Part shown: positions 1 to 13,700 of the stretch, one piece after another | How the letters are laid out: every line of letters begins with the position of its first letter | Numbering within the stretch: the stretch's first letter is position 1 | NCBI GenBank assembly: GCA_021399435.1 | Contig: JAJTUP010000002.1 | Span: forward strand, 2,418,001 to 2,482,000 | Source of the DNA: Diaporthe sp. PMI_573 | Taxonomy: Eukaryota > Ascomycota > Sordariomycetes > Diaporthales > Diaporthaceae | Direction: 5' to 3' | Length of the DNA: 64,000 nt | The notes under the pieces: model-generated | What the model saw: only the letters and a program-made list of their open reading frames with translations | Databases searched by the model: none | What the model was told of the DNA's origin: nothing | Position numbers and translations under genes: made by a program

Positions 1-163
1 TGCGTTCGCTGCCTCTGCAACTTTGGTACCGGGCTACCGGCTTCTCCCTCTGCTCCAAGACGCCCTCGACGGGTACCCTGTACTGGCCCGCCCGCCCCTG
101 GTCCACCTACTACCCACCCAAGCCCGTAAGCTTTTGTACCCGCTACTTCGCGGCGCCACGGGG

Positions 164-191
164 GCATGGGGCATGGGGCATGGGGCATGGG
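164..191. repeat. 7-bp tandem repeat, 4 copies
   Basis: The unit GCATGGG is repeated four times without a mismatch. It lies in non-coding DNA upstream of the G-alpha gene. Confidence 0.9.
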
Positions 192-348
192 GCGAGGAGT
201 GGGACGGGATGGCAGGGCACCTACACAGTACCTGGCTGTCCCAGCAAAAAGGAGCACGCAGCGTCGCTCTTTTGCCCAGAGCCTGACTGACAGCCTGAGT
301 AACGCCGAAGGAGCGTGAGCAAGCGTAACCAGCGTGAGCAGTACCAGC

Positions 349-372
349 AGTGGCAGTGGCAGTGGCAGTGGC
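349..372. repeat. 6-bp tandem repeat, 4 copies
   Basis: The unit AGTGGC is repeated four times exactly. It is a simple non-coding microsatellite. Confidence 0.9.
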
Positions 373-1278
373 AAGCAGCAGCGGGCAGAAAGAGGGCAAG
401 TCGCTGAGAAATGAGGCCCGACCAAGAGTGGGTAACAAATCCCCAATGAAGATCCTTGGGCCTCTTCTGCTGGTACTGTGGTAGCCGAATAGCTCCGTCC
501 AGCGCTCTAACATCATCCCCTTTGTTGCAACCTTCTCATTTCATCTCATCCGCCTTCCATTCCACCCCACACACAGACCTGGACTGCCACTGCATTTGCG
601 TGGGCAGCAGCAGCATTCGGACCCTTTCTGCAGCACCAGAAGGCCAGCGCCGGGGACACTGGGTAGTAGTAGTCATCGAGGTGTGTTTGCCCTGCCTTAC
701 CCTGCCCTTCCCTGCCGTATCCTGTCCTGTCGTCTTGGACCGGGTCTCTTCCCGACCCTCCTGCTACAGGGCCTACTTTCTCTCCCACGATCCATGACCC
801 AAGATCTACGGTCCACGGCACACACACCTCTCTCAACGCCCCATATTCTCCTCCTCGACACACAGACAACATACAGTAGACATCCTCACCGAACGGCCGG
901 CCGTCGATGCTGATAAGTGCTGTTCTGTCGCAGCTCCTGATTCGTGTCCTGGCCTAATTCAGAAAGAGGTCGCTTCCGCTGCTATCTAAGCTTGGACCCG
1001 CCGCTGCAGCTGGCACTTTCGAACCTCCACCCTCATCTTCCCAAGATCCTCCCCAGCGAGGGAACGTCCCCTTAATCTGATTGCCTCTCCTTCCCTCGCC
1101 ATCATCATCGACAACATCGCCATTTGGCTGTACACGAGGACATTCCTCAAAAAGCTTCTGCAGTCTACCCGCATCGGGGCCGTTCCACATTCTCCGCCCT
1201 GGCTGCAGTTACGGCACAACAATAAGAAGGAATCCCATTCGTCCCGATTGTATATAAACACCGTCGGAGGACGACAAC

Positions 1279-2680
1279 ATGTGCTTCGGCAGACGGAATA
1301 AAGATGAGGCCGATGCGACGCGGTCGCGCGAGCTGGACAAGATCCTTAAGGCGGACGAGAAAAGGATGCAGAAGGAGGTCAAATTACTTTTGCTCGGTAT
1401 GGCTGCACCCCGACCCTCTCCCGACCCTCTCCCGCCCCTCCCATCCTCCCAGCCTTTCAGACCACACGGGACCGACCGAGATCGGGTCAATTTCCGCGAC
1501 GCTCATTGACCAACCTCGTATCTACAGGAGCCGGAGAGTCGGGAAAGTCGACCGTGTTGAAGCAGATGAAACTCATCTACGCCACGGGGTTCAGCAAGAA
1601 CGAGAAGCTAGAGTGGAAGCCTGTCGTCTTCAACAACATCGTCCAGTCGTTCCGCCTGATATACGATGCCATGACCGAACTGAACATCGCCTTCGAGCAG
1701 CCCGAGAGTGAGGTAGGTCTTTGACAAGAAGCCCTCGAAAGATAATCACCGCCGCCGCCGCCGCCGCCCCCCCCCCCGGGTTTTGCGGCATTGGACTGGA
1801 CTGACCTTCAATACAGAAATGCATGGAGCAAATATTAGTGGACCACGAGCTAAGCCCGAACGATCACTTCCCTACCGAGTTCCTCGAGCCGATCAAAAGC
1901 CTCTGGGCCGACGAGGGCGTGAAGAAGGCCATCGCCAAGGGCAACGAATATGCGCTACACGACAATCTGGAATAGTGAGTAGTTACCGTGCAACCCGTGG
2001 CAAGGGCGTGGCTAATCCCCGAAGCTTCTGCGATGATATCGACCGATTCTGGGACAAGAGCTATGTCCCGACTGACCAGGATCTCCTGCGGTCACGGCTA
2101 CGGACAACGGGTATAACCGAGACGGTGTTTGATCTGGGACAGCTCACATATCGCATGTTCGATGTTGGCGGCCAGCGGTCAGAGCGGAAGAAGTGGATAC
2201 ATTGTTTCGAGAACGTCAACTGCCTGCTGTTCCTGGTCGCGATTTCAGGCTACGACCAATGTCTCGTGGAGGATAAGGATGGCGTAAGCAAATTAATCCC
2301 CGCCCGGCAGGCCGACATGCTAACCCGTTTCAAAGAACCAAATGAACGAGGCTCTGATGCTGTGGGAATCAATTGCGAATTCCCACTGGTTCCTCAAGTC
2401 AGCACTGATCCTGTTCCTCAACAAGATGGATCTTTTCAAGGAGAAGCTGGCAAAGAGTCCAATCACCCAGCACGGATTCACGGACTACCACGGGCAACCC
2501 GAAGATTGGAAGCAGGCGAGCAAGTACTTCATGGACAAATTCCGCGCGCTCAACCGCAATCCCGAGAAGGAAATTTACGGCCACTTCACGAACGCCACAG
2601 ACACGAACCTCCTCAAGATCACGATGGGATCTGTCCAGGATATGATCATACAGAGGAATCTGAAACAGCTGATCCTTTGA
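1279..2680 (+). CDS. gna-2: Heterotrimeric G protein alpha subunit, fungal group II
   Basis: GTP-binding alpha subunit that relays signals from seven-helix receptors at the plasma membrane. Five exons: 1279-1396, 1528-1712, 1817-1974, 2025-2283 and 2336-2680. All introns are GT-AG and the joined frame gives 354 aa, the usual size. The P-loop GAGESGKS is at residues 40-47. Arg180 and Thr181 are in switch I, DVGGQ at 200-204 carries the catalytic Gln204, and NKMD is at 269-272. The protein begins MCFG, so it lacks the Gly2 that groups I and III use for myristoylation; Cys2 could be palmitoylated. The phrase TNATDT near the C-terminus and the MCFG start match group II (N. crassa GNA-2, M. oryzae MagC), whose role is less clear than that of groups I and III. 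Intron 2 contains a GCC-repeat and poly-C tract. The assignment rests on remembered family sequences. Confidence 0.95.
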
Positions 2681-5600
2681 AATTGAGCGCGGTCCGACGA
2701 GCTTGGGAGTCACAGGCCTCTCGCGAGATTTCTATTGTGGGACTCACCCTCCCTTCAGAAATCTGCAGATCTCCGAGACACTCAAGCGCGCGAGTCTCCA
2801 CACGAATCGCAGTCGATTAGCGCCGCTGATTTACGACATGCCGCTCAGCGGCCCCACGAAGTACACATGACGACGTTGACGGTTTTCACGAGCTTCCCGC
2901 CAATTTACTTGTCTGGCCTGGGAATACGGTGATTTGTGCCCCAACGTCGCATCGCCTCACCAACACTAGTATACTTGACACAACGCCTGACTGCAACCAC
3001 ACATTGCTGCGGGGGTAGGGCAAATCACTTCTATTCCCGAGGGAACCGGGCACAAAGACGTCAACCTTTGTTGTTGCCCAAACTTTACATGCCCAGCATC
3101 GATGGAGAAGACTCGATGGAATTCTTTGGGGGCGCATTTCTATCTGGGGAGGGTAGGCTCTTGAGTGGCAAGATCCCTTAAGACGAAGCATTGAGATGGG
3201 ATCAGACCCGGCACTTGTCCGTTCAGGACAGTGCGGGTGAGACAGACGTTTAGGAATTGAAATGGGTGCACGAACGGCAATTTTTCTGGATATCAAAGCC
3301 CGGTCGTGAGCAGCTGAGGTTGGACATTAGTCACTGCCGGGCCAGGGACGAGGGCCTGGACGCATATATAATACGTTACTTGAATTTTTCAGATACCCGA
3401 CACTATACATATTTTGTATTTTCGTCCGATCCATGTGCCCTTCGTCGGCGTCCCAGTGCCAGCAAGGCACTGCGTCTCTTGCGAATCACTTGATCACGAA
3501 GCTGGGATGAGAGACTCATTCCACAGCAGCTGCTGGCCGGACCATGCAGGCGATGTCGGTGGTGACATTGGCGGTGATCAGCCTGAATATCACGCCCACA
3601 CAATCCGAGCTCCCGTCACGATTGGATCCCGCGTGCAGTAGGCCGCATCCTTCCAGATGCACGTTGGAGGCGCTATCAGCAGCCGTGGCTCAGCGTCTCG
3701 CGTTTGCGAACCTCCCCCTCTTCCCCCCTTACAACTTAAACCCCCAAGGCTGAAGGCCCGGGCTTTCTGTCATACTACATACACCGTTGTTCTATTTTTA
3801 AAAACAATTCTTGTGATCTGTCACGCGGGACGGCCTGGCGAGGCTTTCCCGTCTTGGTTTGGCTTCGTTTCTGTGCCTCTCCCGTGCTTCTCCCGTGCCT
3901 TGCCCGTGCCTTGCCCGTGCCTTGTGCCCGTTGTACTGAGGACCTTCGGAGCCCTCATTTGTTCGTTGTATAGGCTTGGCGTTGTCACCCTCACAGCTGC
4001 ACGTTTTTGTGACTTGTTATAGTCTGGACTCTGTTGCCTGCGTGGCACACCCAGCCGGATACCCCGTTGGGGCTAGGCGGTCCAATGCATGCTGTACACA
4101 TGCGCTCATTCTTCATCCAGTACCTGCCTTCTTACAAGGCCGCAGGTACACCTGCTGCGGATACCAACCCCCCCCCCCTGGATCATCTTCTTTGCCTCTT
4201 TCTGGAATGTCGGGCTGTGAGACTTACCATCCTCTGTGTAGTCTACGTACACAGTAGCCATCTCTGGTAGCGAGAACTTCTGTCGGGGCTTCTACGCGGA
4301 GGCCCCCCCCCGAAGGCCACTGATACGACGCAGTTCTGGCTGGGGGCGGTGGGGAAGGTGCTCATTTCCTGGGCGGGAATGGAGGAGTGAGGGCTGACAA
4401 AAATCCAGCTCACCGAGGGCATCTTTGAGTGCCAGGGCTCATGGGCGAGGCAGGGCAGAAGCCGGGCTCCCGGGACATGAACCTTGTGTAGATTCGCCGT
4501 GAGTGTGGCCCTTCTGGAACTGACCAGGACCAGGACTACATTTTTCTTCTTGGCTCAACAGACATGTTGCGTGCACCTTTGATTTTTCAGGGACGAGGTA
4601 TGAGTGCATACATGATAAGTCTCGCACTGAATACGTATCACTCAGCTAGAACCACTCAGATGAGCTTTGCTCGGGCGTCCGCGGCCAAAACATATATGTG
4701 GTGGACCACCAGGGAAGTGCTCACTACCCAACATGTAGAATTACCTCCTGTAGGACAACCTCCTATAGGATAACCTCCCATAGGATAACCTCCCATAGGA
4801 TAACCGGGCACGAGGTGATTGAGCCGCAAGAGATCTGAATTGACGTTGCGTGCCTTTTGAGCCTGTGGTTGTGTTGGGGTCACAGCATAGATGAAGTGTC
4901 CAATGGCTCCAATCGGTGAGGGCTCCCATGGAACAGCCTCAGAAATGCCGCAGAGAACTCACTGGTACTCCTCAAGATACCAGCTATAACAGTGACTTGG
5001 TCGATCCTGCAGAGATCCCAGGATTTAAGGCACGCATTTTATGAGTTATCATGCAAGTGATGGGCAGCACAGCTTTGAAGCTTCTGCTCAGCTGGTCCCA
5101 ATGACGCCACGGACTCGTTGATCTCCTGTCCACAGCTCCTCCTGAACTCGACGACATTGGATTTGAACATGGCTCGCCGTTGACTGGTCTGTTCTCATCC
5201 ATTCGATACATCCGGTCCACTATCACTAGATGTTTCGTCTGTCGCTATACCAACCCTCCCTCGGGTCACAACTCTCACGTGTCACTTGAGGTGAATACCA
5301 GGGATTACTACCTCTCGTCAGCACTCACGCAGGTATCGCTTGAGTTTAGTCATTCGAAGTCTTCCAGTGCGCTCGATCAGGCACCTCCAGTCCCCTCAGT
5401 CGATGAAAGCTGGCCACTCGAGAGCCTCTGACTGGTGCGTGAGGCACAATGAAGCACCCTGGAATCGGCATCAACCTGCTGGGTGACTTGGCGTACATGA
5501 GGCCTGAGATAGGGCTGCATGTGATGATATCGGCTTTCCTGGTATTTCCTTGTCCGTCTCCATCCCGGTGTTCTGGAAGCCACCCGCAGAGACGGGCTGG

Positions 5601-6501
5601 TGCAGCAGCAGGCATGGAGTGCATGCCGGGACTTGTGCTCCTAATGGTGATACAGATCAGCCACACCTCCCCAGACTGGGTGTTCGCATGTGATTGCCAG
5701 GTCCAATCCAACGCCGTGATGTGGTCTGCTCCCAAGGTGAGTCCGATCTCGCGTGGTTGGTATCTTGCATTGTCTGTCACTGGGACAGCGGTTTTGTGAG
5801 GCGCGATGAGCCTAGGTCGCGTACACTCCTTACGCGTGAAAACCGCGCGGCCTGAGAAAAGGTTATCATTGTTTCCGTGGCCAGTGTGCATTGCCGTAGT
5901 CCTCTGAGTTCATGAGCAATCAAGAGGATATTTATGTTGAATTGCTGGGGCGGGCACCCATCCTCCAATTATCTTTTAAGCTCATGGGGCCGCTGCGGAG
6001 ACGAGTGGGAGGAACAGGGGTTCTCCAGGCGAAGACACCAATGGGCAGACAGCCTTAGAGGCCGGGGGTGGGCCCGGGCAGGGAATGCGGGTGCTGCATT
6101 GGCAGGTCTGAGTAGTGCCTGTCGATCGCGTGGTAGTGCCATAGCAACAAGGGAGCAACCCTCGTCAAAGGTTGAACCTCGTGTTGATATTAACAACGGC
6201 GCGAGTCTCATTTCCCAATCCCCCTCCTGCTTCATCTTCAAACTGATCAATTGCACACGCAGACCCTCCAAGAAAATCCAACGACCGGGTTTCACGGTCT
6301 CCACTGCATCATTTACGGATTGGGGACGTCGAGGACCGCCTGGGGGTTTGTTTACCTGCATTCCTATTCAGGCATCAGCATAGGCGGCGGCGGCAACAGT
6401 GCAGGCTCGCAGACGGAATATGAGACCGCCTCCCAGCCCCGCACTTGACGTCGACGGCCATTCCTGAGGAATTGCGAGCTCACCAACCCAACTGCCTCAG
6501 A
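2681..6501. other. Intergenic region between G-alpha and beta-glucosidase genes
   Basis: About 3.8 kb without a recognisable gene. The longest open frames (for example 5346-5891 on the - strand) have no domain, no clear start context and no splice-supported extension. The region holds an 11-bp CCCGTGCCTTG repeat near 3890-3925 and a 15-bp minisatellite at 4744-4803. The last few hundred bases should hold the beta-glucosidase promoter and leader. A short upstream ORF of 15 codons (6420-6467) could lie in that leader if transcription starts above it. Confidence 0.6.
4744..4803. repeat. 15-bp minisatellite, 4 copies
   Basis: Four head-to-tail copies of CCTCCCATAGGATAA. The last two are identical, the second differs at one base and the first is more degenerate. 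The gradient of identity suggests recent expansion at the right-hand end. It is in non-coding DNA. Confidence 0.9.
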
Positions 6502-9500
6502 ATGTCCGAATCTACGAATTACCAGCCCGTCATGGCCGACTCTGCAGCCAAAGAAGGCGCGACGGCCACAGCAGCCTCTTCCAGTCGCCCTGGACTTTGG
6601 ACCAGGGTCACCGACCGCTTCCCATTCTTGCAGCACAAGCGGGGCATTGCCATTGCGGTGATGGCAGCTCTCCTCATCATTGGTGGAGGGCTCGCTGGCT
6701 TGGCCGCCTTGCCTAACCGCTCAGCATCTTCCTCTGGCGGCGCAGGGTCTGGAAACGGGGCTGGAGACAATCCCAACGCCATCAAGAGTGACACGTACTT
6801 CTATGGACAATCCCCAGCTGTGGAACCCTCACGTAAGTACTGCTCATCCGTGACTGGCTGCTACAGGTGCTCTTGTTGCGAAATGAGCTTGCCGCTCACG
6901 TTTCACCTGTCTAGCCAACATCACAGGGCTTGGGTCTTGGGCCAGTTCTCTTTCACGGGCTCAGGCGATGGTGTCGAACATGACTCTGGATGAAAAGGTC
7001 AGTATGATCCCTCGCCTGCCGTATCTGTGCACGTACTGATGCCTTCTGCAATGCACAGATCAGCTTGACAGCCGGCTCAACGAGTGATACTGGATGTGTT
7101 GGATACTTGAACCCAATCGAGCGCCTGCAATTTCCTGGAATGTGCTTTCAGGACGCAGGCCAAGGAGTGAGGGCGACTGACTTCGTCTCAGCGTGGCCTG
7201 CGGGTATTCATATGGGCGCAAGGTACATCACACCTTCTTCCAGATAGCAAAGACGCTTCTCTCACTATGCCATCTCCATGTCCCTTCTATGGCACAAAAG
7301 TCTAATCAAATCAGTTGGAACCGAAATCTGTCCCGAGCTCGAGCTCTAGGCATGGGCGGCGAGTTCCGAACCAAAGGAGCCAATGTCTTCCTAGGTCCTG
7401 TCGTGAGTCCTTTGGGGCGAACAGTAACAAGTGGTCGAAACTGGGAAGGTGTGTGGACTGTGCCGACCTCTGTTAATTACTCTGCATTGCTGAAATTGAA
7501 TTTATACCTTCCTAGGCATATCAGCAGACCCTTACCTGTCTGGTGCCTTGGTATTCGAGACGGTCCAAGGTGTTCAAACAGCCGGCGTTATCACATCTAC
7601 AAAGGTATGTCAAGACTTCTCAACCTCGTCACACCATTTCTAATGTTCTTTATAGCATTTTATCGCCAACGAACAAGAGGCACATCGAATGCCAAACGGA
7701 GGCGTTCAATCAGTATCTTCCAATATTGATGATCAGACTATGCATGAACTATATCTTTGGTAGGCAGCACCTTCCGACGTAGAGTGCGTTTACTTAATTG
7801 AACAGGCCATTCCAAGACGCTGTTCGAGCCGGCAGTGCCAATATTATGTGTTCCTATCAGCGCATCAACAATTCATACGGCTGTGCCAATAGCAATACCC
7901 TGAACGGGCTGTTAAAGACAGAGCTTGGCTTCCAGGGCTTTGTTGTCTCGGATTGGAACGCACAGTATACGGGAGTTGCGACCTCTCTGGCTGGGCTCGA
8001 TGTTACAATGCCCAACGCTGGCGTCTACTGGGGGCCGAAGTTGAAGGAAGCCGTCACGAACGGAAGCTTGGCTGAATCAAGGGTTGACGACCAAGTTACC
8101 CGGTGAGTTGACTGTGACCTGCCTACATGACAAACTCACTGACCAAGACAAGTCTCCTGGCATCGTGGTATCAGCTTGGTCAGGATCAGGGGTTTCCTGC
8201 TCCTGGAATAGGTCTACCGCGACACCTTGCAGAGCCGCATATCATTGTCGATGCCCGTAACTCTTCCTTCAAGTCGACTCTATTTGATGGGGCAGTAGAG
8301 GGACACGTACTCGTGAAGAATATAAGGAGTGCTCTGCCATTGAACCGGCCAAAGATGCTCTCTGTTTTCGGCTACTCAGCAGCTCAACCTGGCCAATACA
8401 ATATCGAGCCTCCTGGTGGAACTGTATGGACTCTCGGAGCCGAGTCTGCTGACCCTTCTAGCGTACTCCAGGGATTTCTCGGCAATCTCACGTACCCTTA
8501 CGAACAGATCGCTCCTAATGGGACTTTGTTCTGTGGGGGAGGGTCGGGAGCGAACTCCGCAGCATTGGGCCATTCGCCAATGGAGGCCCTGCAACAGCAG
8601 GCTGCTAACGACGACACTGCCATTTTCTGGGATTTCAGATCCGCCACGCCCAACGTGAACGGAGCCTCGGATGCGTGTTTAGTGTTTGGAAACGCGTGGG
8701 CGAGCGAAGGCTCGGATCGGCCGGGTCTTTACGATGATTACACGGACGGTCTGATCAGACACGTCGCCTCCACATGCAACAATACTATCGTCATATTCCA
8801 CAATGCGGGCGTAAGGCTTGTCGACCACTTTGTGGACAACGAAAATGTCACCGCTCTCATATTCGCCCATCTTCCAGGTCAGGAATCCGGACGTGCATTG
8901 GTGTCCTTACTATACGGGCAATCGAACTCATGGGGTAAACTGCCTTACACAGTGGCGCGGAATGAATCCGACTACGGCGAGCTGTTGCACCCAGCCAAGG
9001 CGGAGGGCGACTTTGAGCTTTTCCCACAGGCAAACTTCACCGAGGGTGTTTATATTGACTATAGGCACTTCGATGCCAACAATATCGAGCCCCGATACGA
9101 GTTCGGCTATGGTTTATCATATTCGACCTTTGAATACGCGAGTCTCCAAATAGACCAAAACTCCACTTCGGACACATCCGAGTACCCCAGTGGTCCTATC
9201 GAGGTGGGCGGCCAGTCCGATCTGTGGGATAATTTGGTATCTGTCGCAGCCGACGTCCGGAACACTGGGACTGTGAACGGGACTGAGATCGCTCAGCTGT
9301 ACGTCCAGACGCCAGGAACGAATAGACCACGAGTTCTGCGAGGCTTCGAGAAGCCACTGCTCAACCCGTCAGAAACGTCCACGCTCTCATTTGACCTCAC
9401 ACGTCGAGACCTAAGTGTGTGGGACACTGCGGCGCAGAAGTGGCTGCTTCAGAGAGGCCAGTACACTATCTACGTGGGCTCGAGCAGTCGGGACCTGCCG

Positions 9501-9524
9501 CTGAACGGAACTTTCAACCTCTGA
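6502..9524 (+). CDS. Glycoside hydrolase family 3 beta-glucosidase, type II membrane anchored
   Basis: Releases terminal beta-linked glucose from cello-oligosaccharides and glucosides. Eight exons: 6502-6832, 6915-6997, 7059-7222, 7315-7448, 7516-7604, 7656-7759, 7806-8102 and 8153-9524; the joined frame is 857 aa. ATG 6502 is the first in-frame ATG. There is no cleavable signal peptide. Residues 1-47 are cytosolic-like, residues 48-70 form one hydrophobic membrane segment, and a Ser/Gly/Asn-rich linker follows, so the catalytic part should face outside the cell as in the Aspergillus BglE group. The GH3 nucleophile is Asp351 in the phrase VVSDWNAQ. The C-terminal half carries the second alpha/beta domain, the family block around [11 protein letters not shown] and a fibronectin-III-like end. 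Many N-glycosylation sequons are present. The exact substrate is not readable from sequence. Confidence 0.93.
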
Positions 9525-10773
9525 AGGGTTCAACGGAGTGGGGGAAGGGTGTTTGAAAATTCGTGCACATAGCAGATTGAAACGGCGTTTGGCGTGCAAT
9601 TTGCAACAAACGAGGAACGGAGGGGCTTTGAGGCCTTCAAGGCACCCCCAGATGTGCTTTTGATAGCTGACCCTTTCGCGCACGGCGAGGGCCAGGATTT
9701 CTAAGGGGAAGAAGGACCGTCTTGTGCATAGAATGAAGAGGCCGTTCATGGTGCCAAAAGGAAATCAACGTAGCAGTGCTAATAACGGTCAGTTCATCTC
9801 GAGCATCCTCGAAGACGAGGACCGAAATGCGAGGCATTGAAAGAAAGGGTTCAAGGGTGTCGGACCCCTTGTTCGGGTGACACCTTGTGACAGGGGCCAC
9901 CAACAGCGGGAGGCGTGCCGCCCGCCCAATGACACGTGAAGTGCAATTTCCCGCTACTCTACGGGTATGACGAGGTGCCCCAAACCCAAAGGAGGATGGG
10001 CACTTCGCGGTCATGCAGCCCGGTGCAGCCCAGTAAGGTGCGTCCAGTCGCGTTATGCTCCCCTCGCTGCAGGGAAATTTGTTGATCAACGAAAACGCCC
10101 GTTTTTCCCACCGTCGCTTGGGGATCTGGGGGGCATTCCCCAAGTTAACCCGACAACCTGTTCCACCACCAGAAACCACGAGAACCACCCGCCCGTGCAC
10201 CTCTCGGCCGGAGACCAGCCAAACCCCCTCCATGACCCCTGGCCCAGAAGATCGAGCAGCAATCAACAACACATCGGCCGACGACTGGTCACTCTCAACC
10301 GGGGAACCGTCCTACCGAATACCGAACCTGAGGCCGGCCGGCCAGGGTCATTCGCTACCCTCGTGCTCGCGAGGCCAACGATTCATCCTCTCTACAAGGC
10401 GCTGCAGCGCTGCCCTAGCCACGCGTGCTCCCACCTGCCCGGTACGGTCCTGGTTTTGCGACCCTGACCGACCGTCTTCGACCGCGACCCGAGCCGATTT
10501 CTTTTTGGGTTAGAGGATGAGCTTGGGTGTCGCGTCGAGGAGTCGGTATCACATGCTGGGACCACAAAGAAACTTCCACCAAGACTCAATATCGGTTTGG
10601 AGCCAGTCCGCAGGCAACGACTGGGACCTGCTGCTCAACCCAAGTGTTGCCAGCCGTGCCGAGGACCTTCGAACTTCGAACCTCTCGTTGTCTACCCATA
10701 TCGGACCTCCTTTTTAACTTGTTTTGTGCGCGAGGCCTTCACAAGGCTCGCGCGCAAGTAAGATCCAGCAACC
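9525..10773. other. Intergenic region before the kinesin gene
   Basis: About 1.25 kb with no convincing gene. Both strands have open frames of up to about 210 codons, but these are GC-driven, lack motifs and overlap one another. The region probably holds the 3' end of the beta-glucosidase mRNA and the kinesin promoter and leader. Confidence 0.6.
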
Positions 10774-13700
10774 ATGGCCGGAGGAAACATCAAGGTGGTG
10801 GTGAGGGTGCGGCCTTTTAACAGTAGAGGTGAGTTCTCCTCAGGCAGCCTACCCTGGGCTTCCCAACCACGGATGCCGCTGCAGAGGCATCCAGGGCTGA
10901 TAGGTGTATATCGCAGAAATCGACCGCGGCGCACGATGTATCGTGGAGATGAAAGATGCCCAGACCGTCCTCACCCCTCCATCAGATGCTCCCCAGGGGA
11001 AGAACTCGAAAGACGGCGGTCAGAAAGTGTTCGCCTTCGATCGATCGTACTGGTCCTTCAACAAGAACGACTCACATTTTGCCGAACAGCATCACCTACA
11101 TGAGGATTTGGGGAAGCCGCTGTTGGACAATGCGTTCCAAGGCTACAACAACTGTATTTTTGCATACGGCCAGACCGGCTCTGGAAAGTCCTACTCGATG
11201 ATGGGCTATGGCAAAGAACATGGTATCATCCCCATGATCTGTCAAGACATGTTTGAAAGAATAGGCGGCATAACGCAGGAGGACCCGAACACGCGGTGCA
11301 CTGTCGAAGTGTCGTACCTGGAAATCTACAACGAGAGAGTAAAGGACCTGTTGAACCCAGGCACCAAGGGGAATCTGAAAGTTCGAGAGCATCCTTCGAC
11401 TGGTCCCTACGTCGAAGATCTCGCCAAGCTCGTCGTTGGCAGCTTTCAGGAGATCGAACATCTTATGGATGAGGGTAACAAGGCCAGAACCGTCGCCGCT
11501 ACGAATATGAACGCGACATCCAGCCGAAGTCATGCCGTATTTACACTCATGCTTACTCAGAAGACGGTCGACACCGAAACCAAGATGGAAATGGAGAAGG
11601 TCGCCAAGATCAGTCTGGTCGATCTTGCGGGTTCCGAACGAGCAACATCCACGGGAGCCACGGGAGCGCGTCTCAAAGAAGGTGCCGAGATCAACAGATC
11701 GCTGTCCACGCTGGGCCGTGTGATTGCTGCCCTCGCGGATCTCTCCACCGGCAAGAAAAAGAAGGGCGCCGCCTCACAAGTACCTTATCGAGATTCCGTC
11801 CTCACATGGCTGCTGAAGGATTCCTTGGGTGGCAACAGCATGACTGCAATGATAGCAGCAATCAGTCCTGCTGATATCAACTACGATGAGACCTTGAGTA
11901 CGCTGAGATATGCGGATTCCGCCAAACGAATCAAGAACCACGCCGTTGTCAACGAGGACGCCAATGCCCGCATGATCAGAGAGCTCAAGGAAGAGCTAGC
12001 TCAGCTCAGAAGCAAGCTTGGGGGCGGAGGTGGTGCTGCCGGCGGAGTTGGCGTGCCCGCAGATGAAGTCTATGCGGAAGGCACGCCTCTCGAAAAACAA
12101 CTCGTCACAATCACTGCGTCGGACGGTTCGACCCAGAAGGTTTCCAAGGCTGAAATCGCCGAGCAGCTGAGCCAAAGCGAGAAGCTGTTGTCAGACCTTA
12201 ACCAGACCTGGGAGCAGAAGATGGCCAAGACCGAGGAGATCCACCAAGAGCGGGAGGCTGCCCTGGAAGAACTCGGTATCAGCATCGAGAAGGGATTTGT
12301 TGGGCTGAGCACCCCCAAGAGAATGCCACATCTGGTCAATCTGTCGGATGATCCACTCCTGGCAGAATGTCTCGTCTACAACTTGAAGCCTGGTATCACA
12401 ACCGTTGGTAACGTCGAATCAGAGGCCAATAGCAACCTGGGAATAAGGTTGAAGGGAACCAGAATTCAAGCTGAGCATTGTTCGTTTGAAAATGCTGCGG
12501 ACGGCACTGTCACGCTCACTCCTAGGGAAGGCGCGGCTGTCATGATCAACGGCAAGCGCATCACCGAGCCGCAGCAGCTGCATTCGGGGTATCGCGTAAT
12601 TCTTGGTGATTTCCACATCTTCAGGTTCAACCACCCTATGGAAGCTCAGGCGGAGCGAGCAGAGAGGACGGAAACGCAACGGCATAGTCTCTTGCGTCAG
12701 TCGATCACAGCCAGCCAACTGCAGGCGCTCGAGCGCACGTCGCCAACGCCTAGCCCGAGGCTCACACATGAGCGTAGTTGGAGTAAAGCAGGATCTGAGT
12801 TCGGCAGTGACAGCCGTTCAGAATCGCCAGCGCCCCGCGGTCGTGATACGGACTGGTCATTTGCCAGACGAGAAGCTGCAGGCGCCATCCTCGGCTCGGA
12901 CCAGAACCTCTCAAACCTGACAGACGAGGAGCTTAATGCACTTTTTGAGGACGTACAGCGAGCCAGGGCTGAACGTGTCACTGGGAAGGAGGGAGATGAC
13001 GATATGGAATCTTTGGCGTCTTATCCCGTCAGAGAAAAGTACATGTCGACTGGTACCATTGACAACTTCTCACTTGACACGGCTCTGACCATACCATCGA
13101 CACCGAAACAAGGCGATTCCGACGACAAGATGCGCGATGCTCGCGATGAGATGCAGACTCAACTGGATAAGCAAAAGGAAGAGTTCCATGAACAGCTGAG
13201 GGCCGCTCAAGTAGCGAATGTCGAGGTCGAAGAGATCAAGAAAGAGAAGGCGCACATGGAAGAGACCTTGAAGAAGATGAAAGAGGACATGCAGAAACAG
13301 CTCGAGGTACAGAAGCGCGACTTTGAGGCCAAAATCGAGAAGCTCGATCCTCTGAAGAGACCGAAAGCAAACCCCAAGCTGTCGGACGCTGAGATCGAGC
13401 TGGCCAAGAAAGTTGTAAAGCATTGGAGAGGTCGACGATACGTCCAAATGGCGGAATCAGTACTTCAACATGCTGCGACCTTGAAAGAGGCACAAATTAT
13501 GAGCCAAGAGTTGGATGAGAGTGTGGTCTTCCAGTATTGTGTCGTCGACTCTGGGCATGATCTCTGTTCTTCTTACGATATGATCCTCAATGGCGGAGAG
13601 TCTGACGACTTCGCGCTCGAGCAAGCAATCAAGCCGTGTATCGGCGTTCGCGTGGTGGATTACAAGCACAGCTTGGTTCATCTCTGGAGCTTGCACAAGT

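Larger units (their letters stand above)
1..1278. other. 5' flank of the G-alpha gene, no gene recognised
   Basis: No open frame here resembles a known protein. The stretch carries two small tandem repeats (listed separately) and long pyrimidine-rich runs in its second half, as is common in fungal promoters and leaders. It probably holds the promoter and 5' leader of the G-alpha gene that follows. Confidence 0.6.

Noticed and set aside
1251..1260. TATATAAA just before the G-alpha start
   Set aside because: It lies only about 20 bp before the ATG. Transcription about 30 bp downstream of it would start inside the coding sequence, so it is unlikely to be the main promoter element.
4744..4803. 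Repeated pentapeptide (GYPMG-like) on the - strand, as in peptide precursors
   Set aside because: It is just the 15-bp minisatellite read in frame. There is no signal peptide, no Lys-Arg processing sites and no flanking coding signal.
5346..5891. 181-codon frame on the - strand
   Set aside because: No motif or family resemblance, no extension by splicing, and an overlapping competing frame of similar length on the other strand.
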